DNA of 64,000 bases. Source: Cinclus cinclus. Taxonomy: Eukaryota > Chordata > Aves > Passeriformes > Cinclidae. How positions within the stretch are numbered: the stretch's first letter is position 1; each line of letters opens with the position of its first letter. Where the stretch lies: contig NC_085049.1 in the NCBI RefSeq assembly GCF_963662255.1, positions 51,716,837 through 51,780,836 of the forward strand. The letters are read 5' to 3'. The notes under the pieces are model-generated. The model was not told the origin of the DNA. It did no database searches and saw nothing but the letters and a program-made list of their open reading frames with translations. Below are positions 40,751-52,507 of this stretch, piece by piece. The translations under genes were made by a program, and so were the position numbers.

Positions 40751-41848
40751 CCATCCTGCTGCTCACACTGTTCTCCGTCCTGCTGCTCACACTGTGCCCC
40801 AATCCTGCTGCTCACACTGTGCACAATCCTGGCTGCTCACACTGTGTCCCAATCCTGCTGCTCACACTGTGCTCCAATCCTGCTGCTCACACTGTGTCCC
40901 AATCCTGCTGCTCACACTGTGCTCCAATCCTGCTGCTCACACTGTGCTCCAATCCTGCTGCTCACACTGTGCTCCAATCCTGCTGCTCACACTGTGCCCC
41001 AATCCTGCTGCTCACACTGTGCTCCAATCCTGCTGCTCACACTGTGCTCCAATCCTGCTGCTCACACTGTGCACAATCCTGCTACTCACACTGTGCTCCA
41101 ATCCTGCTGCTCACACTGTGCCCCAATCCTGCTGCTCACACTGTGCTCCAATCCTGCTGCTCACACTGTTCTCCATCCTGCTGCTCACACTGTGCTCCAA
41201 TCCTGCTGCTCACACTGTGCTCCAATCCTGCTGCTCACACTGTGCCCCAATCCTGCTGCTCACACTGTGCCCCAATCCTGCTGCTCACACTGTGCTCCAA
41301 TCCTGCTGCTCACACTGTTCTCCATCCTGCTGCTCACACTGTGCCCCAATCCTGCTGCTCACAATGTGCTCCAATCCTGCTGCTCACACTGTGCCTCAAT
41401 CCTGCTGCTCACACTGTGTCCCTATCCTGCTGCTCACACTGTGCTCCAATCCTGCTGCTCACACTGTGCCCCAATCCTGCTGCTCACACTGTGCCCCAAT
41501 CCTGCTGCTCACACTGTGCTCCAGTCCTGCTGCTCACACTGTGCTCCAGTCCTGCTGCTCACACTGTTCTCCATCCTGCTGCTCACACTGTGTCCCAATC
41601 CTGCTGCTCACACTGTGCTCCAATCCTGCTGCTCACACTGTGTCCCAATCCTGCTGCTCACACTGTGCTCCAATCCTGCTGCTCACACTGTGCTCCAATC
41701 CTGCTGCTCACACTGTGCTCCAATCCTGCTGCTCACACTGTGCCCCAATCCTGCTGCTCACACTGTGCTCCAATCCTGCTGCTCACACTGTGTCCCAATC
41801 CTGCTGCTCACACTGTGTCCCAATCCTGCTGCTCACACTGTGCCTCCA
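40751..41848. repeat. 25-bp minisatellite, about 44 copies
   Basis: The unit is about ATCCTGCTGCTCACACTGTG plus CTCCA, repeated over 1.1 kb. Variant linkers are GCTCC, GCCCC, GTCCC, GCACA and the one-base-shorter TTCTCC. No unit contains a stop on + in any frame, so three overlapping frames of more than 370 codons arise; they are artefacts. Units at 40845-41044 and 41591-41790 show the same order of eight variants. Confidence 0.97.
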
Positions 41849-44800
41849 GCCAGAGCTTGGCTGATGGCGCTGCTGGATACTTACACTGTAAGCCTCTAGC
41901 CAAGAATGTGCCCAGGATCATTCATATGTCTATGCATAATTCCTTACACCTTGCTAGAGCTGCTTCCTCTTGCATCTCTACATCCAGGCTGTGGATTGCA
42001 TTGTGGAACACTGCACCAGTGAATTTTCACAGGAAAAAAAAAAAGGTAAATCTTACCTTTTTATTTTTTTTTAAGGTTATGCCATTCGTCTTTTGTAAAA
42101 TGGTCTCAGAATTACCTACAGTGAGACCTCTGATGTTCTTTAAGACCACTTGAGCAGAATATTCACCATTACTAAAAATCTTTGATATTGAAAAAAGGCT
42201 TCAATTCATAATTCAATTCTGAGAGCACATCTTTGCTTGAAGATTTTATGCCTTCATTATTCATGCACAATTAAGTAGCTATCAGAATGGTATAAATGCA
42301 ATTTGTTTCATAAAGCTGACATTAAGCAGTCAAAATAATTAATAAACATGCATAAATTATAAATCTTTTCCTTTCTAAATGAGATTTATTGCTTTCCTTA
42401 GTGTCTAGAGAGGGAACTTGTAAAACCACAGGTCTCTATGTAGATGTATGTGTTGCTATCAGACATACATGCACAGTTTTGCATGGTAATGTGAAATTAT
42501 AACTCCTTTGACATTCTAAAACAATACACAGTAAGGAGGTGGTGAGCTAAAAAATGCAGTGACATACCTTTACAGTGGGTACATGTTGTTCTTTACATGA
42601 TCTACAAAGGTGTGAAATCTGTGTAAAAGGTCAAAAGTTGATTTTGACACAATAATTCAAGGTTTTCTCTTGCAGAATTTGAAATACTAAGAAGAATTTA
42701 AGCATTTTTTAAAAGTAAATTCCAAATGACCATCCAGAAAGACTTATTTTAATAAGTCAAGTTCTTGAAACCAAAAATTGAAATTAAAATATTTAAATTT
42801 ATGTCTATTAAAATTTTAAAACAAATTTGAATTTGTATTTCAACATGGCTATTCCCAAGAGGAAAAAGTTATATAAAGCAAAATATTTTTTTCTTTATTT
42901 TCGTTTTCTTCAGTGGAAAAAAAAATTTTGCCATCCGTAGAAAAATTTCTCTAGGCTACATTCATGCACACTCACTCTGGTATATCGTTTCATGTTTGAT
43001 CCATTCTAATTCTTCATCACTTTCTGATAATACTAGGAATTTGTGCTTTTTCCTGCTTTTAGAGACTATCATATACTTTCCTTACATATTTCCTCCATAA
43101 ACAGATACACAAGTAGGCCCTGTGGTGTTACTTTAACCTTAAGGATGCCAACACGAGTTAAGGATTTAGCCTTAGCTAACCAGTACAGTGAATCTGCTTG
43201 CATCTACAGCTGTACAGGTGTGGAGCTACAAGGTCATCTTCATCTTATAGTCTAGTCTGCTTGAGTGCTGTGCCCCAGCAGCTCAAGAAAACATTGCTGA
43301 TGAGAAATGGCTACTGAATTATTTTAATATTTTCATATTTTCAAATGAGGCTTTATTTTCAAACATTTTCAAATCTAGCTTTATCTGCCACTGTAGAGTC
43401 CATATTTCTCAAGGTAGAGCTGATCCACTGCCACGTCTATTATATGAGATAACACAAAAATAATATGATTGGATTATTAAAACCCTTGTGAACTTTATTG
43501 AAATCCCTAATTTGACTGAAACACTCAGAAGTAGGCACTTCAGTCCTCAGTTTTGAGATATAACATTCTACCACCCTTACTGAAGTGCTTTACTTGAAGT
43601 TCTTAATGCTTTTCCAATGTGTTTTTCAGATTTTCTTTCTTGGAAGGCTGCACAATAACCTCAAGGATTGCATTCAGTTATCTTTATAAAGTCACAAAGG
43701 AAACACTTCCAAAAAAAAAAAAAAATTAAGAAGGGAAAACCCCAAAGCAAAACAGATTTTTTTACAAGGTAATTATTACATTTTGCATGTGCAATGATTT
43801 TCTTATATAAGATTAGAAAAAACCCAAAGTCCTAAATTGTGACGTAGAAGGTTATTCCATGGGTCTCAGATAGATTCCCAGGCAGATTCACTGCCTTACT
43901 GAAAGCCTGAATGTACATATACGATGTTTAAGGCTGACAGGCAGAATGGCCAATGGCAGCAGGGGAATAAAATAGTTTGAAGGAAAGTGTAACTCAGAAT
44001 GAGGCTAACAAATCCAGAGGACCTCAGGTTTTAAACTAGCCATTAGTAGGTTTTGTGGCTACACATGCTTAAACAAATGGTTTAAATATTTTTATATTGT
44101 CTGAAATCTGGATTCTAGATACAGGAAGTTAAAAATATATTAGTAGGCAAATTACTCAAAATTGAAACTGCTAAAAGAATGGGCAAAAGAAGTAAGTTCT
44201 AAAAAAGAATTTGAAAGACATAATTATCCTTGATCCAGAGGAAGCAAGAGATCATTTCAAACACTAATGTAGCACACAGATATATACAGAAGCCAACAGT
44301 CTTGAAGAAGGGATGAGTTTGGGAGGAAACAGATGATTCAGCTGAGGCAAGTTACTGAACAATACAGAAAAGCAAAGAGCTTAAATTCAAAGCAGGTGTT
44401 GGTGAATAAAGTGCCTGTCCTGTCTGACAGCTTCAGAGTGATATAAAATAGAGTCACAAAACTCTGGCTCTAGCTCAGAGTAACACTCTGAGAAAAATGT
44501 AAGGCATTTCTTCTGGCATGGAAGAGTCAAGTCTAATGAAGGGGAAGAGACGACTAAGAAGTGTGAAGTTGCATTGACTGAGATGGTAAAACACTATCTA
44601 ATCCATTGTTGGATGGATGGCTGTATACCACAGGATATATTTTCTCAGGTATGTTGTAGTGTAAAATATGGGTTTTACAAAAATGATATAGACAGTGAGT
44701 TAATGGCATGTGGAAAAAGCCCAGAAGATAAGGAAAAAAAAAAAAAAAAACAAAGAAAGCTGAAATAACCCTGAGACTCTGTTCCACACAGACAAAGCAG

Positions 44801-45590
44801 AGAGTAAAATAAAACAGCATGGGCATGAAGAAGGAAGAAAGAGATAACTGTGAAATCCAGGGAGAGTGAGATTAGAAGCTTTTAGAAATACAACAGTGGG
44901 GTATAAGTCTGCATCACTAATACAGGGAGAAACCCTATGCATTGAAAATAGTACTGGTCATAATTCAGAGAAGAGAATTTTTAGAAAGATGAGGATAGAC
45001 TTTAAGTTACACATATACCCTGATTTTATTCATTGACTTGTCAATTAATGAAAGAAATACATTGCCATAAGTAGTGATAGATTCAACACAAGGTAAAACT
45101 TTAATGAATAGTTCTCACACAGTACATTTATACAATATGAAGGTAGTGGGATTATGAGAAGCTACAGGCTATCAGGTAAACTAAATTCCTTGAGTCTATT
45201 AGGCACCAGCAAGAATAAACTACAGGGACATCCTGGTGTGAAGATACCTCAACCCTCAGCCCCTTCACCCAAAGCACAGACTATGTGAGCTAATGTCTCA
45301 GCAACACTTCCTCCATGTGTGAACTTATTACCTCAATGTCCTACGGCCTTCAAGGTTTAGAGCTAAGAGCTTGTCAAGTGCCATGGAGAACCCTGTTTTA
45401 ATAGAATTGCACTGAAACAGAGGCAAGCATCTTTTGGGGATAAAAAGAATGAACAGAAGTGTTTGATCAAAGCCAACCAATCTTGATGAAGAGTTTCATC
45501 TGATTCTGATGGAATGAGTTCAAGGTTCTCTCATCAGCACACTCTGTAGCCTGGCATAATAGAGAGGTCAATGGCTGTTTCAGAGAACTG
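41849..45590. other. Gene-free stretch of about 3.7 kb
   Basis: AT-rich, with poly-A runs at about 43712 and 44738. No exon or transposon recognised. Confidence 0.5.
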
Positions 45591-46084
45591 TAAAATCACA
45601 GAAAGGTTGAGGCTGAAAGGGAGCTTTCAAAGTCATCTGTTCCACTCTCTGTGTCTGTGTAGCGCTGCCTGGAACCATGTGCCCTCAGTTGTGTCCAGAC
45701 AGCTTTTGAATATAGGCAAGGAGTGGAGGGTACCTCCTGTGTTTCAATTTGTGCCCATTAATTCTGTTCTGTCACTGGCTGGCTCTGTTTGCATTGTCTA
45801 TTCAGGTATTCACATACACTGTAAGATTCCATCTGAGCCTCATCCTCTCTAGATACTGTCCCAGCTGTCTCAATCTTTTCATACAGGAAAGATGCTCTAG
45901 TCCCTTAAACATCCTTGGGGCCCTTGCCTGGACTCTGTTTGGCGTGTCCATGTCTCTCCTTTGCTGGGGAACCTGGAACTGGGTACAACACTCTAGGAGA
46001 GACCTCACAAGTGCCGAGTACAGCACAACCTTTGACCTGCTGGCGGTGATTTGTCTAAGGAGCCCAGGATACCATTTACATTTG
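45591..46084 (-). mobile_element. CR1 LINE fragment, 3' portion
   Basis: Minus-strand translation gives YSALVRSLLECCTQFQVPQQ, then FKGLEHLSCMKRLRQLG, which match the C-terminal part of CR1 ORF2 (YSALVRPHLEY and GLEHLSYEERLRELG types). The CR1 3' UTR follows towards 45591. Frames are broken. At 46084 the homology stops abruptly and resumes at about 46537. Confidence 0.87.
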
Positions 46085-46536
46085 TGTGAGTCAGCAAAGG
46101 CAGGATGCAGGAGCAAACATAAAAATACCAACAAAAATCACAGAGGACATTTATTTTTGTTACTCCACCAGCTGGGGTCCCTCAAAACAGCACCTAGGCA
46201 CACAAGCAGAGCTGCAGGCACTGTAGAGCTTGGTCCATGCTAGAGGGTCACTGAACCTGCTGGTTTTGTCTGTGTATCAGAGATTTGCACAGGAATAGTT
46301 TTACCACTGTGCTTGATCTTTCTTGCAGCAGAGAATAAATCTCCAGAATGTTTGATAGGGTGTCTCTAAGCCTATCACAGGCCTACATTATCTAAACACA
46401 GATGTTCTGCTTGTCAAGCACACAAGGCTAAACAGCAATTAATATGATATATGTGTTTTTTGACACCCCAGCTGTAAGTCACTTGAGTGTGTGTTTACAA
46501 TACTCCTTGCCAATCTTCTGTTATTTCCCCACAGTC
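46085..46536. other. About 450 bases of unidentified sequence splitting a CR1 copy
   Basis: It interrupts the CR1 exactly where the consensus would run on. Both sides share TTTG (46081-46084 and 46537-46540). The insert starts TGTGAG, has AATAAA at 46334-46339 and ends ACAGTC. No family is recognised. Confidence 0.5.
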
Positions 46537-46830
46537 TTTGCTTCAAGGACACATTACTGGCTCTTCTTCAAATTCATGTCGACTGTGGCTGCCAGGTCCT
46601 TTTCTGCTAAGCTGCTTTCCAGCTGGGTGGTCCCCAGCATATATTGGTCTAAGAGGTTTTATTGGTATAGGATTTTAACCTTCTCCTTGTTGACATCCGA
46701 TGTTTCTGTCAGCCCAATTCTCTAGACTGTCAAGACCCCTTTCAATTGTAGCACAGCTCTGTGGCATACCAGCCACTCCTCCCAGTGGAGGAGTGTCATC
46801 TACAATCATTTAGTTATTTGTAAACCTGGT
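46537..46830 (-). mobile_element. CR1 LINE fragment, central reverse-transcriptase portion
   Basis: It resumes the CR1 homology. The + strand reads CAGGTCCTTTTCTGCTAAGC and GCTGCTTTCCAGCTGG. Minus-strand translation near 46800 gives a DDTPP-type remnant of the RT FADDT motif. It is heavily diverged and frameshifted, and very likely the same insertion as 45591-46084. Confidence 0.75.
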
Positions 46831-49800
46831 GTGGAACAAAACCCCTCAACTAAACAAAAGAAAACAACAAAGAACCTCCATGCAGTTGCATATATATGTG
46901 ATTACTTTCAGCCTATCATTCGATGTAACCTTAACCCTAAAGGGGGTTCTAGGCACGAAGTTGTGACAATAATTCTCCATCCTCTTCTTGCTTCAGAGTG
47001 TTTGTGGCTTGTCAGAAGGCAGCATTTCCAGAGATGCACAACCTTGAGAGATTTTATCTGATTAGGAATGAGTGACGTTTTTTGTAATAAGTGTTCACTT
47101 CTGAGGAGATACTCTTGGTGTTGGATATAATGGACCTATGTCAAGTATAGAAAGATGTTTCTACCTGGCATCCTTACATATTGTTTCACAGAGCTTACAT
47201 AATGATTAATAATAATTATTAATTTGGGGGACACTACCAAGATCAAAAATTGAAGCTTTTTTGTAGGGTGACTTCCAAATATTTTAATTGCATTTTTATT
47301 TTTTATTATTTTTTTAAAAGGCGCGGTTGGTTCCTTTAACATCTGCTTAGACAAGGTTTGGCTTTTTCGGAAGAGAGAAAAGGTCATTATAGAAAGTTGG
47401 CTAACTTTTAAGGGACAGCTCTCAAATACATGAGTTTCTGCCATATAATTGGATATTTGCACAAAGCTATGTATATGTGAAGGTCATGGTGCCCCTGGGA
47501 AATAACATAAAATAGATTAGAAAATTAAATGCCAGAAAATTTGTTTTCACCAGCCATACTACTAATTTGTTTCCAAGACAAAATTTTCATTAAGACTTTG
47601 CAATGAGCACCCAGGCACCAGTTTCCTGATCAATAAAATAACTTGTTTTCTAGAGAAGACTTAGAAAACTATGGATAGGGGTGTGTGACCAACAACTGGG
47701 TTATTATTAAAAAAAAAAGAAAAAACCAACCAAAACCATGACAAACTTCAATAAATTTTGATGAATAACCAAATATAATTTAAAGTAAAATCTTTACAAA
47801 ATGCTGCATTTGTTTTTTCTTTCAATGTTTTGTGTCTTCATCTATTGTCACATACAAAAAATACTTTTTTGATAATTTATTTTCAACAGAAGCAATCCAG
47901 TGTGTGGAAAAAATACATCCAAAATTTGTCATATTCTGCTTTGATTCTGCAGTCCCTAACAAGCAGAAACCCAGCTTATATCTTCAAAACTGTTCACAAG
48001 TTCAAAACCCAGTAGTCTTAATTGTATTAGTTTGCTTCTTAGCAAGAAAGAACTAAAATTGTTTTTGCTGTTGGGTGGACTGTGTTATTTATGGAATAGC
48101 CCGGCCTTGATCAATTGCATTAATTGATGTTGACTGGGTAAGGAAGGAAGATAGTTTCAGAGGTACCTAAAATCTGCAATGCTATCTTGTAGTCTAATGC
48201 AATTTGTTCATGCATGTTAAGCAGGATCTGTAGTGGGAGGGGTAAATAGTTCTGTTGCCAGTATCAGAATTGCTTTTGCCTTCTGAGTTAATATTAGTTT
48301 GGAGACCTTGTGAATAAATCCTTCATAGAAGGGAGGCAGACCAGGTGCACTAGCAGCTTCCAACTGCGACGATGATGAATTCAGCTTTAATCATCAGATT
48401 TCCCACAGACTTCATAGAAGTGGCTCTAGGCAGAGTGAAAAGAGGCCTTGGATGAATAGGTTCGTGCCAAGCTAGCAGGCATTTCAGTTCCATGAAGCTG
48501 ACTAGCATGGGATCTCTGTAGGCACACCATCTTATCTAAAGCTGCTTTCAGTGAGCACGGCCATGCTACCCTTTATCTCTGTATCCTGTCAAGTAAAGCT
48601 AGTTCTGTTTGAGAAGGGAATGTCTCTCCCAATCCTGCACCTCTGGAAATCTCTGCTGTTCACTGAGCAGCTTAAGCCTGATTTCATTGGACTGATGCAC
48701 CATTATTCAAAGGGATAGTGGAGAAGGAGAAGGTGTTACTACCTCTGTTTTGCAGCAGATTAGTTTCCCATTTTTCTAGGAGATTTTTAATTACTTTTAC
48801 TTACAGATTCAATTTATGTTTTAGCAGCACCTTGTTTGGTGGTACCTGTTAGGTTGTGCCAGGGATAATTTTGTAACCTAAGAAAAAAACTTTCTCCCTC
48901 GCCTTTCTTGAAAACAAAACAAAGCACTACTGAATAAAAAACATCAACAAAATAGCTGGATTATATAGTCAATATGTCAGGTGTGCCAAATAGGCTTTTT
49001 TATCCTTACCACATGTCAAACCTGATGATCAATAAAGGCTTAAATTACTTTTTCCACTATTATATATTTCAGTTATTACAAATAAACTCAAGCCATGGCA
49101 CTAAAATACTATTAGTTATCAAGGTTTTTAATCCACAAAATCTTTTTAATTCCTTATTTTTCCAAACAGATTGTTAAATAATCAAAGTTTAGAAGCAGAG
49201 GATCAATAAATCTTTAATAAATATATTTGATGATTTTTTTTCTCGCATGTTTTAAGGTAAACTTCCAATCCACTTTTCCTCTGAAGAAGCTGTTAAATAT
49301 TGTTTCACATTAGTGATGGAAGACTCTTTGCTCAGATTGGTTCCTTTAGAGCACCAACCTTGCAATATCCTTCTCAATCCCCTTCTGTAGAGACTTCTCA
49401 CCACCAGTGATATTACAGAGAACTCATGGAAAACAAAAGTGTTACTCAGCATTGTCAAGAAACACTTATATAAACGCTCATAAAATCCCAGCACCCTATG
49501 TTTTTCTAATGAATTACAACGTAAACAGATTTAGTGAGCCTCAAGATCAAGAGCCATGGCTTCATCGTTTCAAATAAGGCTTTCAGGAACGACTATGACA
49601 GAAGAAAACATAATAACTTTAATGACAGTTTCACAAAGTTCCCAAGGTGATACTTTCAAGTCTCTGCTCTGCTACAGATTGTTGGGTGATACTTCTATTG
49701 GACGTATGTCCCGTTGTTTGAGAATTCATTGGAGTTGTGCTACATTGTCTTCTTAAAATGACAATTGCTTGGCCAAACACTGACACCTGAGCTAGTCACA

Positions 49801-50647
49801 CTTAGTCTCAATTTATAGCCAATGAAGAAAAGTACATCTAAGCTGTGATTCATCTCACTAAGACTATTTTCTGAAATGTGTCAGATAAATTGTACCCCCA
49901 AAATGCCCATTTCTCTTCACTAGCTACAAAAACAGCCTGAGATGTCATACTCAGTTATACAGACACAAAGGGCAGAATTCCTTTTATATTCCTTTAGTAA
50001 TTTCTTTTTGATTCCTTTTTAAGGACACCACATAATTAATAAGCCCCTGTCTTTATCTCCAAAACATTGAACTACAGCACAGACGTACACTGATCCTCAG
50101 AAATGTCTTAATTCTACAAAAACACAAGGTCACATCCTCTATCATCCACATCTATGGCACTATAGCTGGCACGTCTTCTCTGCAGTGGACTGCTACAAGT
50201 TCCCCTCCATTAAAAAGCTCAGGTGTGGTTGCCTATCCCAAGATAGTTCCCTTTGTGTATTTCACAAATCAGTTCTCTGTCTCCAGGTATCAGACACTTC
50301 AGCTTCCCCCCTTGGCTTTACCCAGAACATGTTTTTGCTGCGTCTAGTTTCCATTCAATAGATTCACCACAGTACAGCACACAGTAGACAGACAGTAACC
50401 TGTATGGCACACAGTAGGTACCTAATATCTTTACTGCAGAATAGATATATGCTATATATCTATAGATATATATGCTATATAGCTATATAAGTTGAGAGAT
50501 ACCCACTGAACAGCTTAACAGCCACAGTGGACTCATGCTCTCAAGTTGTGTTAATGAGGGATCTTATTTTAGGTGAAGTTTTCTGTATTGCAGGACAGGA
50601 GGTCAGAGAGCTGTTTCATTCCAATGCATTATGGGGTATTCAGCCCA
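46831..50647. other. Gene-free stretch of about 3.8 kb
   Basis: No exon, RNA gene or transposon recognised. A degenerate TATA/GATA patch lies at about 50445-50490, shortly before the LTR. Confidence 0.5.
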
Positions 50648-51001
50648 TGTACTGGGTCTGGCTGAGATGGAGCTCATTCTCCCATAGCACCCCTCACAGT
50701 GCTGTTCTTTGCATTGGTAGCTAGAAAGGTGCTGATAACACACCTGTGTTTTTTGGCGACTGCTGAGCAGCACTGGCACAGCACCAAGGCTGTCTCTCAG
50801 TAGGCTGGGGATGGACAAAATCCTGGGAAGGGACACAACTAGGCCAGCTGACCCAAACTGATCAAAGGGATATCCTGTACCATACAATGTCAGATCAGAT
50901 ATAAATGTAAGGAAAGCTAGAGGATGGGGAACATTCATTATTTACAATGTTTGCCTTCTGGAGCAAGTGCTCCTCATGCTCAACCCCTGTTTTCTGGCTG
51001 C
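50648..51001 (+). mobile_element. Solo LTR of an avian endogenous retrovirus
   Basis: It starts TGTACTGGGTCTGGCTGAGA and holds the recurrent bird LTR landmarks TTTGCATTGGTAGCTAGAAA, AGCACTGGCACAGCACCAAG and GACCCAAACTGATCAAAGGG. Then come ATATCCTGTACCATAC and TTTACAATGTTTGCCTTCTG. The end beyond about 51000 is unclear, so it may be 3'-truncated. No retroviral genes flank it. Confidence 0.85.
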
Positions 51002-52227
51002 AAGCTGTATGAGAATATGCTTTTTAATGGAAGCTCTAGAGACCATGGACATATCTTCACCAACTGCAGGCACAATGTCCTTGAGAAAGAAATTATTCAC
51101 AGTACTGCAGATGATCAATGTTTTTCAACTGTAAATATTTAGCAACTAACTTTTATGACAGTATCTTCTGTGTGTGGATTAAGGAAGTGGGGCTAAACAT
51201 ATTTGAAAATGCAGCCAAGCCAGAACAGAGTGACTTGCTGATTTGTATATTGGAAATATGTGACTCAGACATATAACTGTAGTAAATTAGAGGAAAATGA
51301 CTGAATTGTCTGCAAGTGGAAAATCGGGCAGATGCTTGGCTTCTTTTGTTTTAAGTTCACAGTTATTAATTCTATATGAATTCTTAATGCAAATAATAAG
51401 CTCAGGGAGAATAATGAAGGGGAAAAGCCAAAAATTCTGGCTTTCTTAGTTGTCAATCTTTGGTAGAAATAAGTATGTTAGTAAGAGAAGCTAACGTACT
51501 AGAACATTTTTAGAATTCTTTGCTGGAAAAATTTCTGAATGTTTATGCTTCTATGTTTTCTAGGTATCATCAGCTCTCAGTATAGCATAGTATCTAATAG
51601 TTGCTCAGGACATACGCAGTATTTTTTAAAATTGGGCTTAGGAGAAGAAGTAGAAGAATTTCAATATTATTGACATTTTCATACCATTGAATGCATGAGC
51701 TCTAATGGCCATTGAAGCTAACATTGTCTGCATCACTTTCTAATACATCTGGACTGTAGATATCAGCCTAGGCTTTTAATGTTCTTTTGACCTCTGACTA
51801 TACAAATCCTATAGCATCAACATGATACTACCTTGTAATACCAGTAGGTGAAATTACATCTTTCTGTGATTCCACTGAGATATGTCAATGCATTATTTTA
51901 ACATGATACTTGAGAAGTTGGTTTGTTGCCTAAAAGAAGGGTATACCAACACATTTGTGTGCAGCAAAGAGCCTAATTATTTTTTTTTAGTCTATCTACA
52001 GAAACAAAGATTATTAGAAATAAATTTCATATTATATGTTACCTGCATTTTTGTGTTGTTGGTTTGCATTAATATTTCATATTCCGTACCTCAGTAAGTA
52101 CACAGTGATTTTCTACTGCTTGTTTCTATCAAACTACATGACAATGCAGTTTGTGTTTTTATACTGGCTTAGAGTATGCAACGACTTATAAAGAAGTGCA
52201 AAAATAAAAAATATTTCAGTAGTTAGA
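51002..52227. other. Non-coding stretch
   Basis: Nothing recognised. Confidence 0.5.
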
Positions 52228-52507
52228 TCATAGAATCATAGAATGGCTTGTGTTGGAAGGGTTCTTAAAGTTCATTTAGTCCCAAGCCCTTCTGGGAGTA
52301 TGCCATGGGAAGGCACACCTTTCACTAGACCAGCCTTACTTTGAACATTTCCAGAGACGAGGCATCCACAGCTTCTCTGGCAACCTGTCCCTGTGCCTCA
52401 CCATCTTCACAGTAAAGAATTTCTTCCTAAATCTAATCTAATCTAAACGTGCCCTATTTCAGTTTGAATCCATTTCCATTTCCCATGTAGTGACATGCTC
52501 TTCTCTT
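52228..52507 (-). mobile_element. CR1 LINE 3'-end fragment
   Basis: On + it starts with the terminal 8-bp tail in reverse (ATAGAATCATAGAATGGC) and continues TTCACTAGACCAGCC, GAGGCATCCACAGCTTCTCT and CACAGTAAAGAATTTCTTCC. These are classic CR1 3' end features on the minus strand. A TCTAA pentamer is repeated at about 52434-52446. Confidence 0.92.

Noticed and set aside
40751..41848. CRISPR-like array of direct repeats
   Set aside because: Units are contiguous with no unique spacers, and the host sequence is a vertebrate.
40526..42153. Three overlapping + strand frames of 373-457 codons rich in Cys/His/Leu
   Set aside because: They are three readings of one 25-bp minisatellite that lacks stops. 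The period is not a multiple of three, so every frame gives the same cyclic peptide. There is no start context, splice evidence or domain.
45571..46243. Two + strand open frames of 93 and 164 codons
   Set aside because: They are antisense to a CR1 reverse-transcriptase remnant and its insert.
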